Below are positions 16,397 through 24,708 of a DNA stretch of 33,516 nt, one piece after another. The translations under genes and the position numbers were made by a program. The DNA lies in the NCBI GenBank assembly GCA_000585015.1, contig JFAX01000008.1, positions 44,362-77,877 on the forward strand. Direction: 5' to 3'. A model generated the notes under the pieces. That model did no database searches. It was not told the DNA's origin and saw only the letters and a program-made list of their open reading frames with translations. This stretch comes from Candidatus Accumulibacter adjunctus (lineage in GTDB: Bacteria > Pseudomonadota > Gammaproteobacteria > Burkholderiales > Rhodocyclaceae). The stretch's first letter is position 1, and each line of letters opens with the position of its first letter.

Positions 16397-17064
16397 GCCT
16401 GCTCCCCGGCCGGCCCGAGGCCGCGCAGCAGCAGCTCGAAATGCGTCTCGAGATAGTCCTCGGGCGACACCTGTTGCCCGCAGAGGCGCAGTGAGGAGCG
16501 CGAGATGGCCAGCATCAGCAGCGGCGCGATGATGACGTCGATCGCTGCCTCGACCTTCAACGGGCGAAACTCGCCACTGTCGATGCCCCGTTCGAGCGCC
16601 TGGCGCAGCAGCGCGCGGCCGCGGGCGATCACCCGGTCGCGATAGTAGTCGGCGATCTCGGGGAAGTTCCGCGCTTCCGAAATGATCAGCTTGCTGACGC
16701 CGGCCAGCGCCGTGCTGCCGATCTGCTGCCACCAGCCGAGCAGCAACTCGTGCAACAGCTCGGCGGCGCTGCCCCGATGGGCCGCCATCCGTTCCTCGGC
16801 GGCCAGCAGCGCCGCCACCATGCCATCCTCGATCACCGCCTGGAACAGCGCTTCCTTGCTCGGAAAGTACAGGTAGAGGGTACCTTTCGCGACCCCGGCG
16901 CGGCGCGCGACATCGTCGAGCCGGGTTGCGGCGAAGCCCCTGTCCACGAAGATCTCCAAACCCGCTGCCAGCAGTTCGGACGGGCGCGCGTCCTTGCGCC
17001 GGCGGCGAGTCGTAGCCGCGCCCGGCGCGGTAGACGAAGGCTCGTGGTGGGCCGTGGGGTGCAT
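16393..17064 (-). CDS. TetR-family repressor of the RND efflux operon
   Basis: A 223-residue TetR/AcrR regulator. The DNA-binding domain spans about residues 28-75: SELLAAGLEIFVDRGFAATRLDDVARRAGVAKGTLYLYFPSKEALF, with the helix-turn-helix in DDVARRAGVAKGTLYLYF. The rest is the helical ligand and dimer domain, with an extended Ser/Thr/Arg-rich leader of about 25 residues. It is the first gene of the operon and its stop overlaps the adaptor start. Directly upstream lies a near-consensus promoter with a palindrome over the start site, so autorepression together with the pump is expected. The inducer is unknown. Confidence 0.92.
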   Translation of the reverse strand: MHPTAHHEPSSTAPGAATTRRRRKDARPSELLAAGLEIFVDRGFAATRLDDVARRAGVAKGTLYLYFPSKEALFQAVIEDGMVAALLAAEERMAAHRGSAAELLHELLLGWWQQIGSTALAGVSKLIISEARNFPEIADYYRDRVIARGRALLRQALERGIDSGEFRPLKVEAAIDVIIAPLLMLAISRSSLRLCGQQVSPEDYLETHFELLLRGLGPAGEQA

Positions 17065-17079
17065 GGGTTCTGGTTAGTG

Positions 17080-17122
17080 ACTGACTGGTCAGTAATATAC
17101 CGTCCATCGCTGCGGCAGTCAA
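17080..17122 (-). promoter_or_regulatory. promoter and palindromic operator of the tetR-adaptor-RND operon
   Basis: On the minus strand TTGACT (17122-17117), a 17-bp spacer and TATATT (17099-17094) form a good sigma-70 promoter. Right behind the -10 lies ACTGACTGGTCAGT (17080-17093), a perfect palindrome with 6-bp arms and 2-bp centre, covering the likely start site about 20 bases ahead of the tetR ATG. This is the usual position for TetR-type autorepression. Confidence 0.75.
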
Positions 17123-17266
17123 ATCCAGCGCCGGGATCACTGGCAGCCACTGCTCGGTGGAGCGTTGCGCACGGCAGCATCGCCGTTCTCGTCGGCAGAA
17201 GTGGCTCCGGACCGTGGCAGGCAGGGGAAATGCAGGCCGCGCTCCGGGTGTCGCCCCGATCTCCAT

Positions 17267-17295
17267 TTGTTTCGGCATCAGTTCTGATGCACAAT
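17267..17295 (+). promoter_or_regulatory. vapBC promoter with palindromic operator
   Basis: TTGTTT (17267-17272), a 17-bp spacer and CACAAT (17290-17295) form a promoter about 30 bases ahead of the vapB start. The spacer is nearly filled by GCATCAGTTCTGATGC (17275-17290), a perfect 16-bp palindrome with 7-bp arms. This is what an autoregulated VapB-type antitoxin operator looks like. Confidence 0.65.
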
Positions 17296-17324
17296 GCCAT
17301 CTGTCGAGATGACGGGAGATGCCT

Positions 17325-17525
17325 ATGAGAACGACCGTGACGATTGATGATGCCCTGTACGAGAGGGCGCTGGAAGTTGCTGATCCGGCGATGGACAAGG
17401 CCGATCTGTTTCGCGAAGCCATCAAGACCTTCGTGCGAGTTCAGGCCGCGAAACGGCTTGCCGCCTTGGGCGCCGAAATGCCGGACATGCAGGAGATTCC
17501 TCGCCGCCGTGAGGAAACCCGTTGA
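17325..17525 (+). CDS. vapB: VapB-type antitoxin (ribbon-helix-helix-like)
   Basis: A 66-residue antitoxin starting [19 protein letters not shown], the standard opening of a VapB family that pairs with PIN toxins. The N-terminal half binds DNA; the Arg/Glu-rich C-terminus ([10 protein letters not shown]) would wrap the toxin. The ATG at 17325 sits about 6 bases after GGGAGA; another ATG two codons upstream is less well spaced. Its TGA overlaps the TTG start of vapC, the usual coupled layout. The reading frame is intact although the toxin behind it is broken. Confidence 0.88.
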   Translation: MRTTVTIDDALYERALEVADPAMDKADLFREAIKTFVRVQAAKRLAALGAEMPDMQEIPRRREETR

Positions 17526-17901
17526 CAGCTGTACTCGTCGATACCTCGGTATGGGTCGATCACTTTCGCGGACGCAACGACGCGCTGGCCACTCTACTCG
17601 AGCTTGACCGGGTCATGGTGCATCCACTGATTGTCGGCGAATCGCGTGCGGAACGCCACCTCAGCGCAATCGAACACTGCTCGATCTCAACGCCTTGCAA
17701 CCGACCCGGCAGGCCAGCGTCCAGGAAGTCATGGACTTCATCGAGCACGAACGGCTGTTCGGGCTGGGCTGCGGTCTGGTCGACCTGTTGCTGCTCGCCT
17801 CTACCCTGATGACGCCAGGCGCCGAGCTGTGGACGCTGGACAAACGGCTTGGTGCGCTGGCAAACCGTTTTGGCGTGATGCACCGGCCCACCGAGCACTG
17901 A
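17522..17901 (+). pseudogene. vapC: VapC PIN-domain toxin with a one-base frameshift
   Basis: The first frame (TTG at 17522) gives [17 protein letters not shown]... to VGE40, then runs out of family sequence and stops at 17809. From 17641 a second frame continues the family exactly (IACGTPPQRNRTLLDL...) to a TGA at 17899-17901. Adding one A in GAATCGCG (around 17640) restores a 126-residue PIN ribonuclease with all acidic residues: Asp7, Glu40, Asp88 and Asp107. As read, only residues 1-40 are genuine, so the product should be inactive. A sequencing error in a short A run, or ribosomal slippage, are alternatives. Confidence 0.85.
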
Positions 17902-18725
17902 GGCAGTATTGCCCGCGCAGAAGGTTCGTTTGGGGCATCGCGGGAACGAAAGGCGGGGGCGGGCCAGACTCTCATCGCCCGCGGGCGCCGACGCCGCTCC
18001 GGCCGCTTGCTTGTTCAGCTCGATCACACTCTCCTGCGAACTGTACGGCACATTGGCGTAACCGGCCTGGAGCAGCCGCGAGACGTCAGCATCTGGCGCC
18101 CCGCGAGGGGCGCGCGACTCTTGGCCTGCAAGAGCTTGAAACGCCAAGAGGAATTCCCACGCCAACGCGAACGCGGTCTTGGGCCATCCTGCTTGCATGG
18201 ATTGCCGAAGGGTCGGGATCGCTTGTGACGTAAGATCATGATCTTTCGATGTGCGCGAACGCTCTTGGGAAAGGCTGCTCACTTGGCCTTCGCGCATCAT
18301 ATTACCAGCGGTGCGTCAAGATCGGTGGCCTTGAATCGGCCATACTCGCGCACTTCCCAGCCCTGCAGCCTCGTCGGCGGGCAGGCGTCCGACAAACGCG
18401 AACCGGCGGCTTCGCCAGGCCCCCGCAAGCTCGAGGGGGTCGGTGTTCTCCGTGCCCGCGGACGAGCCGGCGATTGGTGCCACTGGCCATGAAGGAGCGC
18501 GGAAAGCCAGATCCGCCAAGGGATCGGGCGCGAGGGCCGCCCGCGAGATGCGACCGCTGGAGCCGCATCAAGGGGGAATCTCGGACAGTGGCCCGTCCAT
18601 TGCGCTGAGTCATTTGCCGAGGAATCTCTCGTCTCCGTGTCGCCCCCGGCTGCTCGCCGAGGCCGGAGCGATGCGCCGGCGAAATCGGTCAACATGCTGC
18701 GTCGCCAAGACTTGGAGACCCTCCG
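17902..18725. other. gene-poor stretch between the two toxin-antitoxin modules
   Basis: About 820 bases without a gene I can support. Long frames exist on both strands: one on minus from about 18200 into vapC reads MQAGWPKTAFALAWEFLL..., and one on plus ends at 18729 with AKSVNMLRRQDLETLR. None matches a family I know, and codon use is less GC-biased than in neighbours. The minus-strand tail LQGWEVREYGRF (to 18297) looks protein-like and may be a remnant. Read as decayed accessory DNA. It contains a 14-bp palindrome at 18232. Confidence 0.45.
18232..18245. repeat. 14-bp perfect palindrome AAGATCATGATCTT
   Basis: An AT-rich perfect palindrome without spacer in GC-rich surroundings, 330 bases beyond the vapC frame. 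It could be an operator left from a lost gene. No promoter elements are clearly associated. Confidence 0.4.
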
Positions 18726-18896
18726 ATGAGCAGATTTCCTCTCCACATGGAGCGCTTCCTGGTCGCGGAAGACGCAGGACGCGAGCAGCGCTTCTGCCGC
18801 CTGGCGCAAGTGCTGTCGGCGCCCCATCCGGACCCTGCCAGTGAGAAACACTGGGTGGACGGGGTGTTGGCACGGAAGAAAAGCCGGGAACTGTGA
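18726..18896 (+). CDS. possible small protein, 56 residues
   Basis: An ATG frame (MSRFPLHMERFLVAEDAGRE...) ending at TGA 18894-18896. GGAGA lies 7 bases before the ATG, and third codon positions are mostly G or C as in real genes here. The ATG overlaps the TGA of an upstream in-phase frame (ATGA), so it could also be the end of a longer gene broken by a shift. It is charged with no membrane segment. I do not recognise it. It lies just before the MntA/HepT module, perhaps in the same transcript. Confidence 0.35.
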   Translation: MSRFPLHMERFLVAEDAGREQRFCRLAQVLSAPHPDPASEKHWVDGVLARKKSREL

Positions 18897-18912
18897 GACC
18901 GAGGTGACGACG

Positions 18913-19203
18913 ATGGTGACGATGGAAACACTGCAGGCGAAGCGCGAACACATCTTGCGCCTGGCTGAGCGCTGGGGCGCGCGCCACGTACGCGTGTTCG
19001 GATCCGTGGCGCGAGGCGATGCGGGGCCGCAAAGCGACGTCGACTTTGTGGTCAACTTCGAGCCCGATCGCAGCCTGCTGGATCACGGCGGTCTGCTCAT
19101 GGACCTGCAGGATCTGCTCGGCTGTGAAGTGGATGTCGTGGACGACGATGCCATGCGACCGCGCTTCCGCGATCGCGTGCTGAAGGAGGCGGTTCCGCCA
19201 TGA
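18913..19203 (+). CDS. mntA: MntA-type minimal nucleotidyltransferase antitoxin
   Basis: A 96-residue MNT-domain protein of the HEPN/MNT toxin-antitoxin type. The active-site motif GS-x10-D-x-D is complete: Gly30-Ser31 in RVFGSVARGD, then Asp42 and Asp44 in SDVDFVV. A third acidic strand lies at CEVDVVDDD. In the characterised Shewanella pair, MntA silences HepT by adding AMP to a Tyr next to its RNase motif. Start chosen at ATG 18913; ATG 18922 and GTG 18904 are possible. Its TGA overlaps an ATG (19200-19202) that begins the hepT frame. Confidence 0.82.
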   Translation: MVTMETLQAKREHILRLAERWGARHVRVFGSVARGDAGPQSDVDFVVNFEPDRSLLDHGGLLMDLQDLLGCEVDVVDDDAMRPRFRDRVLKEAVPP

Positions 19204-19543
19204 GGCTGGATGAGGAGCGCTTGCAATCCTGGAAGCCATCGAGAACATGGAGCGCCACTTGCCTGCGAGCTGGGAGGAGTTCGACGGGAACGAACTGGTC
19301 AGGGTATGGTGTCTGAGACACCTGGAAATCATCGGTGAGGCGGCGACCAGGCTTTCCCAGGATGTGCGGGCCAAGGCGCCGACGATCCCATGGAAGCCGA
19401 TCGTTGGCATGCGCAACACTCTGGTTCACGCCTGTTTCGATGTGAACTGGCGGCGCGTCCGGGAAGTCCTGGCACATGACCTGCGGCCGCTCAAGGCTGG
19501 CGTCGAAGCTCTGCTGAAGGCAATCGAAGAGGGGGCGCCGTGA
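19200..19543 (+). pseudogene. hepT: HepT-type HEPN toxin, frameshifted near the start
   Basis: The coupled ATG at 19200 reads MRLDEERL and then leaves the family frame. From about 19226 another frame reads ILEAIENMERHLPASW... and continues as a DUF86/HepT protein to TGA 19541-19543. Inserting one base in TTGCAATC (about 19221-19227) joins them into a product of about 115 residues. An internal ATG at 19247 could give a 98-residue form lacking the first helix. The RNase motif R-x4-H is present (RNTLVH), but the family's R-x4-H-x-Y reads H-A-C here: codon TGT at 19433-19435 instead of Tyr. Whether the short form is active is unknown. Confidence 0.75.
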
Positions 19544-19623
19544 AACTCGGAGGATGACCGAGGAGGAATTGCGCCGGTGTCACTGGCCATGACAAGGATC
19601 TCGTATCTGTGTCGGGCGTACGC

Positions 19624-22017
19624 TCAGTCGGTCGAACGATCGGGCGCGATGCGGGGCAGGGTGAGGGCGAATCGGACGCCCTTGCCCGGTTCGCTGAATA
19701 CCTGAATCGTCCCTCCGAGCACCCCGGTGACCAGATTGTAGACGATGTACAAACCGAGGCCGCTGCCCCCTTTGCCCAACTGCGTCGTGAAGAAGGGTTC
19801 GAAGACGCGATGCAGTATCGGTGCGGCGATGCCGACGCCGTCGTCAGCGTAGTCGAGCTGGACGCGGGCGGCGTCGCAGCGCGCGGCGCGGATGCAGATC
19901 ACCCCAGCGTCGATGCCGGCGAAACCGTGCAAGACAGAGTTGCTGACGAGGTTGGTGAGCACCTGCTCGAGTGGACCGGGATAACTGTCCAGGTCCAGGT
20001 CCGCAGGGATGTCGAGTTTGACGCGATGCGCGGTGTGCTTGAGCAATGGTTGCAGGGTGACCAGCCACTCCTCGGCGGTCTGCCGCAGCGGGAAACGGCG
20101 GCGACGGACGCTGGCCTGGTCGACCGCAACCTGCTTGAAACTGGCGATCAGATCGGCGGCGCGAGCGGTATTCCGTTCCAGCAGCTCGACAGCTTCCCGG
20201 CTTCGCGTCAGGAACGTGTCCACCTGTGAACGGCGCAGTGCGCCTCCGTCTACGGCCGCGGCGAAGCTGCGCACGTCCACGCCGAGTGCGCTGGCAACGG
20301 TGCGGGCGTTACCAAGTGGCGTGTTGAGCTCGTGCGCCATGCCGGCGACGAGGTGACCCAGCGCAGCCAGCTTCTCCGCCTGCAACAGTTGCTCCATCGC
20401 CTGACGCAGCTCGGCGGTGCGCTCGGCGACCCGCACCTCGAGCTGGTCGCGGTGCCGCGCCAGTTCTTCCTCGATCTGCTTGCGCGCTGTGATGTCCTGA
20501 TAGGTGCCGAGAACGCCAAATACCGATCCATCCGGGTCGCGAAGCGGAATCTTGGAGGTCTGCAGCCAGATACGATTTCCTTCGGGCGTCGTCTGCGGCT
20601 CTTCGTAGCCGATCTTGGGCTCGCCGGACTCCAGCACCCGAAGATCGTCCTGCCGGTAGAGGTCGGCCTGCTCCCGCCAACCAAGCCGATAATCATCGAG
20701 GCCGATGATCTCGTCTGGCGACCGTGCTCCGGCATCCCGCGCGAAGGACTGATTGCAGCCGAGATAACGCAGATCACGGTCCTTCCAGAAGACGCGGGTT
20801 GGTATGGTATCGAGGACCGCTTGCAGCAGGTTTCGCGACGCTCGCAAGGCGGCCTCGGCTCGCTTGCGGTCGGTGATGTCACGATAGATCGCGAAAACCC
20901 CGACCAGCCGCCCGTGCACGATGTTCGGGTAACGGACGAGATGCACGTCAAGCCGGCGCCCATCCCGGCTGTGGCGTACCGCTTCCATTTCGACGACGCG
21001 GCCGGCGTCGCAGGCCGGCAGTGAAACATCCCCGTCAGCGGACGCGTCGTTCTCGCCGGGCAGCAGTTCGTTGATGTCCCGACCCCGCGCCTCACTCTCC
21101 GGGTAACCGAACAGCGTTTCGAAGGATCGGTTGATCTCGAGGATCCGACCGTCACGGTCGAGGATCGAGATGGCGACGGGCGCGCCCTCGAACAGACTGC
21201 GGAACAGGCTCCTCTGCCGGTCCGACTCCTCTTCCACCCGCTTGCGGTCGCTGATGTCGCGCACGATGGCCCACATGCCGGTCGGGTCACCGCTCGCGTC
21301 GCGAATCAGGTAGGTGCGCAGTTCGACCGGCAGAACGGTCCCATCCTTCCGTCGGTACTCCTTTTCGTAGACCTCCGAGTATCCCCGCTCGAAAACCTGC
21401 AGGCGTACGATGGCAGCCTCCATGGGATGCCATTCCTCAGGAGTGAGGTCCTCGTAGGTCAGCTGGCGCAGTTCCTCCTGGCAGTAGCCGAGGAGGCCTT
21501 GGTAGGCCGAGTTGAACTCCTGGAGGCGGCCCTCCAGGTCGACCTGCACGAACCCGTCCCGCATCCATTCGTGCAGACGACGGTATTGCAGTGCGCTGTC
21601 ACGCAACGACTCCTCGACGCGAATGCGGTCGGAGACATCCCGCGCGACGAGGGTCCCGATGAGTTTCCCGTGCACGGCTGACACTCTGGCCCAGCCATCC
21701 ACGGTCCGTTCGGCTCCGTCATCACTCAGAAGCATGGCGCGCGTCGGAATCGAACAGCCCGGATTGGCCGCCGCCGCTCGCGCCGCATCACCGAGGAGGG
21801 GATGGATGGCCGCCAACGGGGCTCCCGGCAGGCTTTCCCGCTCCCGCCCAAGCCATGCGGAGGCTGTATCGTTGGCGACCGCGATCCGTAGGCTCGATGC
21901 GTCGAAGGCAAGGATCAGATCGCTGCTCTGGTCGAGCAGATGGCCAAGATGCTGCAGGTCGACAGACTGTGCCGGCGACGCCGGATGGCGGCGACGGGGC
22001 AACGAACGTCCACGCAC
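19624..22017 (-). CDS. multi-PAS sensor histidine kinase
   Basis: A 797-residue soluble kinase. After a 25-residue leader come four PAS/PAC units (about 26-135, 140-260, 265-390, 390-515), each ending with a DxSDRxxxE- or DITxRKxxE-like linker. Then follow a coiled coil (ARHRDQLEVRVAERTAELRQAMEQLL), the phospho-acceptor His562 in GMAHELNTPLGNA, and the ATPase domain with N box NLVSNSVLHGF, DDGVGI and GGSGLGLYIV. No membrane segment is present. I chose the GTG at 22015-22017 because GAGGGG precedes it by 6 bases. The open frame runs on to a TTG at 22305, but that extension has no family similarity. No response regulator gene is adjacent. Confidence 0.85.
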   Translation of the reverse strand: MRGRSLPRRRHPASPAQSVDLQHLGHLLDQSSDLILAFDASSLRIAVANDTASAWLGRERESLPGAPLAAIHPLLGDAARAAAANPGCSIPTRAMLLSDDGAERTVDGWARVSAVHGKLIGTLVARDVSDRIRVEESLRDSALQYRRLHEWMRDGFVQVDLEGRLQEFNSAYQGLLGYCQEELRQLTYEDLTPEEWHPMEAAIVRLQVFERGYSEVYEKEYRRKDGTVLPVELRTYLIRDASGDPTGMWAIVRDISDRKRVEEESDRQRSLFRSLFEGAPVAISILDRDGRILEINRSFETLFGYPESEARGRDINELLPGENDASADGDVSLPACDAGRVVEMEAVRHSRDGRRLDVHLVRYPNIVHGRLVGVFAIYRDITDRKRAEAALRASRNLLQAVLDTIPTRVFWKDRDLRYLGCNQSFARDAGARSPDEIIGLDDYRLGWREQADLYRQDDLRVLESGEPKIGYEEPQTTPEGNRIWLQTSKIPLRDPDGSVFGVLGTYQDITARKQIEEELARHRDQLEVRVAERTAELRQAMEQLLQAEKLAALGHLVAGMAHELNTPLGNARTVASALGVDVRSFAAAVDGGALRRSQVDTFLTRSREAVELLERNTARAADLIASFKQVAVDQASVRRRRFPLRQTAEEWLVTLQPLLKHTAHRVKLDIPADLDLDSYPGPLEQVLTNLVSNSVLHGFAGIDAGVICIRAARCDAARVQLDYADDGVGIAAPILHRVFEPFFTTQLGKGGSGLGLYIVYNLVTGVLGGTIQVFSEPGKGVRFALTLPRIAPDRSTD

Positions 22018-22491
22018 TCTGATCCCCTCGGCTTGGCTGGCTCGCTTCCGGTGGGGGTTGGAGCTTCCTTTCACCGGCGACCTCCGTGGCCAGCCACGCT
22101 CACGGGAGAGGCCGTCGCAAGCGGACGGGCAGCGGTGCAGGACAGCACCCGGCGGGTGGGTGAAGGCATCATCAGCACGTCGAGCATCGTGAATCTCCGC
22201 CGCCGTCCTCCGGCAACCTGCATGGCCGGCCAGCAGCCGAACTCGAAGGACAAGAAATCCAACGGCACCGACGAAAGTATATGAGCCTTCAGCAAGCAGC
22301 GTCAATGTCGAACTGGGACCCGGAAGCCCCTGAAAAGTCCTCCGAATTCCGCCCGCTCAGTGGCTGCGGTCGTCCGCCGGGGCGGGCCGCCGCGGCGGAT
22401 GACCGCAGCCACGCGTCCCTCTCACGACGGGCCATGGCAGCTCGTCTGGCCTCGATCTCTGTGCTTGTGCCGCTGCGTCGTCCGGGAGTGC
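22018..22491. other. gap between two kinase genes, no gene seen
   Basis: 474 bases on the transcribed strand between the hybrid kinase stop and the PAS kinase start. The PAS kinase frame stays open through part of it but has low-complexity, shadow-like sequence. The region contains the 19-bp inverted repeat at 22360-22412. On the minus strand CATATA and TATACT lie near 22274-22282 and are possible promoter pieces, but no full promoter is clear. Confidence 0.45.
22360..22412. repeat. 19-bp inverted repeat forming a strong hairpin
   Basis: The left arm at 22360-22378 and right arm at 22394-22412 are complementary at 18 of 19 positions with a 15-base GC-rich loop. In plus-strand RNA the odd position is a G-U pair, so that stem is unbroken; in minus-strand RNA it is an A-C mismatch. 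It begins 80 bases beyond the hybrid kinase stop. There is no T-run on either side. It could stabilise or end that transcript, or be a REP-like element. Confidence 0.7.
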
Positions 22492-24246
22492 TCAGAGCCA
22501 GCGCGCGAGGACCGCGTAGAGTTCGTCCCGCGTGAACGGCTTGGCGATGAAGTCGTTCATGCCGCTGCTGAAACAGCGTTCGCGGTCGCCTTCGAAGACG
22601 TTCGCGGTCAGTGCGATGATCGGTATGGCCGCCGTCCCTGTGCTTCCCTGCGACTTTTCGCGCGAGCGTATCTGTTGCGTCGCCTCGAAGCCGTCCAAAT
22701 CCGGCATCTGGCAGTCCATCAGGACGAGATCGAAGGGCTGCTCGGCGGTCATTCTGACGGCCTCGAGACCATCCTTGGCGAGGCTGACCTGCAGGCCGAA
22801 AGCCTGCAGGAAAGCCTGCGCGACCAGTTGATTGACGGCGTTGTCCTCGACCAGCAGCACGTTCCCGTGCAGGCACTGGGGCGGGCTGGCGAGCGGGTCG
22901 GCCGCGGGCGCCGCCGGTTCGTGCTGCGCTGGCTGGAACGGCAGCTTGAACCAGAAGGTCGAGCCCGCGCCCGGGGTACTGTCGACGCCGATCTCGCCTG
23001 CCATCAGCGTGACGATCTGCCGGGAAATCGCCAGGCCCAGCCCGGTTCCGCCATGCCGGCGGGTATGCGAGACGTCGGCCTGGGCAAAGGCGTCGAAAAC
23101 TCGCGCACGTTCCTCGGCTGCCAGACCGATTCCGGTGTCCTGCACGGCAAAGCGCAGCTGTTGCTCGTCGAGCCGTTCGACGGTCAGCGCGACGCGTCCC
23201 GCCTCGGTGAACTTGATGGCGTTGCCGATCAGGTTGGTCAGCACCTGACGCAGGCGTGCCTGGTCGGCGTGCAGCGCGGCGGGAACGTCGGCGCCAAGCC
23301 GCGAGGTGAGAAGCAGACCCTTGTCGGCGGCAGTCGCCGCGAAAGCGTCGAGTACATCACGCAGCATGGCCCGCAGGTCGAAGTCGCTTTCCCGCAGCTC
23401 GAGCTTGCCGGCTTCGATCTTCGAGAAGTCGAGGATGTCGTTGATGACGTCGAGCAGGCTCTGGCCGGAACGGTAGAGCGTCTGCAGGCGGCTGCGCTGC
23501 TGTTCGGCAAGGGGTGTGGCGAGCAGCAGTTCGGCGATGCCGAGCACGCCGTTCATCGGCGTGCGGATTTCGTGGCTCATGTTGGCGAGAAACTGCGACT
23601 TGGCACGGCTCGCCGCCTCCGCCGCTTCCTTGGCGGCACTGAGTTCGATGCGCAGGCGGATCGAATCGCGGGTGATTCTTTCGAAGCGTCGGCCATTCGA
23701 GAAAACGATATAGACGAAGAGGAAAGTGGCGCCGCCGGCGATCTGCAGGCTCGCGACGCCGGAAGCCAGCAGCCACAGGGACATGGGGATCAGGCTCAGG
23801 CCGGCCAAGGGAAGGAATGACCAGAAATGCGCCGACAAGGTGAACATGCCGGTCGCGGCCACACCGACCAGATACATGCCGATGAAGAACTGAACGTCGC
23901 TACCTGGTGGCGGAAAGAGGACCGTACCGACAGTCGCCCAGATCAGGCCGGCCGCAATCGTGCCGATCACGAATCGCCGAGCCCACAATGGCGCGTCCGC
24001 CAGCGGCGGGTCGGCGCGTCGATACGAGCGGATGAGCCGATAGCGGCAGAGCGTGATGAGATGGTGCAGCAGGTACCAGCCGAACAGCAGGGGGAGCGGT
24101 GCTGACGTCCAGAGAGCCACGAGGACCAAGGTCGAACCGATGACCGACATTGCCAGGGTGTGCGGCGTCAGCCGGTAGATCATGGCGATCTGCTCGGCAA
24201 AAACCCGCGCTTCGATGTCGCCCTGCTGCCCGTCCGCGTGAGCCAT
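22492..24246 (-). CDS. membrane-bound hybrid histidine kinase with receiver domain
   Basis: A 584-residue protein. About six hydrophobic helices span residues 30-185 with only short loops, so it has a membrane-embedded sensor (MASE-like) rather than a periplasmic one. A short coiled linker leads to HisKA with His225 ([18 protein letters not shown]). The ATPase domain shows [16 protein letters not shown] and [12 protein letters not shown]-terminal receiver at about 462-584 has acidic Glu467-Asp468, phospho-acceptor Asp511 ([13 protein letters not shown]) and a Lys in IAKPF. There is no HPt domain, so an external phosphotransfer protein is expected. ATG at 24244-24246 follows AGGAAA. Confidence 0.9.
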   Translation of the reverse strand: MAHADGQQGDIEARVFAEQIAMIYRLTPHTLAMSVIGSTLVLVALWTSAPLPLLFGWYLLHHLITLCRYRLIRSYRRADPPLADAPLWARRFVIGTIAAGLIWATVGTVLFPPPGSDVQFFIGMYLVGVAATGMFTLSAHFWSFLPLAGLSLIPMSLWLLASGVASLQIAGGATFLFVYIVFSNGRRFERITRDSIRLRIELSAAKEAAEAASRAKSQFLANMSHEIRTPMNGVLGIAELLLATPLAEQQRSRLQTLYRSGQSLLDVINDILDFSKIEAGKLELRESDFDLRAMLRDVLDAFAATAADKGLLLTSRLGADVPAALHADQARLRQVLTNLIGNAIKFTEAGRVALTVERLDEQQLRFAVQDTGIGLAAEERARVFDAFAQADVSHTRRHGGTGLGLAISRQIVTLMAGEIGVDSTPGAGSTFWFKLPFQPAQHEPAAPAADPLASPPQCLHGNVLLVEDNAVNQLVAQAFLQAFGLQVSLAKDGLEAVRMTAEQPFDLVLMDCQMPDLDGFEATQQIRSREKSQGSTGTAAIPIIALTANVFEGDRERCFSSGMNDFIAKPFTRDELYAVLARWL

Positions 24247-24269
24247 CGACGGCGATTTCCTGTGGTCGG

Positions 24270-24613
24270 CTACAGGACGTAGCCGTAGCGCTTGAGCAAG
24301 CGGGCCGTCTCGCACAGCGGCAGTCCCATCACCTCCGAGTAGCTGCCGGCGAGATGCTCGCCGAACATCGCGGCGGGACCTTGTCTGCCATACCTGCCAG
24401 CCTTGTCGATCGATTCGCCGCTCGCGACATGGTAGCGGATTTCCTGCTCGTCGCGCGTGCGAAAAGGCAGCTCCCTGATCGACAGTGCCAACTCGATGCG
24501 GCTGTCGAAGCCGACGGCGACCGCGTGAGAACGCGACGCGTCTTGCTGGGGAGACTTTGCAGGATAGCCTGCGCAGCCGCGGCGGCCACGAGCTTGGCGA
24601 TCGGTTCGCCGCA
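24270..24613 (-). pseudogene. maf nucleotide pyrophosphatase remnant, 5'-truncated and frameshifted
   Basis: The last 80-odd codons match Maf/YceF proteins well: [38 protein letters not shown] and [18 protein letters not shown]. Just upstream another frame continues the family ([18 protein letters not shown]); one missing base near 24521-24526 would join them as RVLTAVAVGFD. Further upstream nothing resembles the N-terminal half: the catalytic S-x-x-R block and the ADT/V loop are absent. Only about 95 bases separate it from the amine oxidase stop. The gene is therefore broken twice. It sits 23 bases before the hybrid kinase start. Confidence 0.75.
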
Positions 24614-24708
24614 GCCGCTCGAGCGTCTGCTGCTGCGCGCTGCATCCTGGCGGAAAGCGCCCCGCATGGCAGCGCGTGCCATGATGGCGGCAGGGTTCTC
24701 GTGGCGCA

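Noticed and set aside
17560-18300. Minus-strand frame of 246 residues across the vapC end and the gene-poor stretch
   Set aside because: It runs antisense through vapC, matches no family I know and has weaker GC bias at third positions. At most its upstream part is a remnant.
18477-19595. CACTGGCCATGA occurring at about 18480 and about 19580, flanking the MntA/HepT module
   Set aside because: A 12-base match is expected by chance several times in 33 kb of biased sequence, and no longer repeat or target-site structure surrounds it.
22018-22305. N-terminal extension of the PAS kinase to a TTG at 22305, with a hydrophobic stretch that could be a membrane anchor
   Set aside because: A GAGGGG-preceded GTG at 22017 is much better placed, and the extension is Arg/Pro/Ser-rich without similarity.
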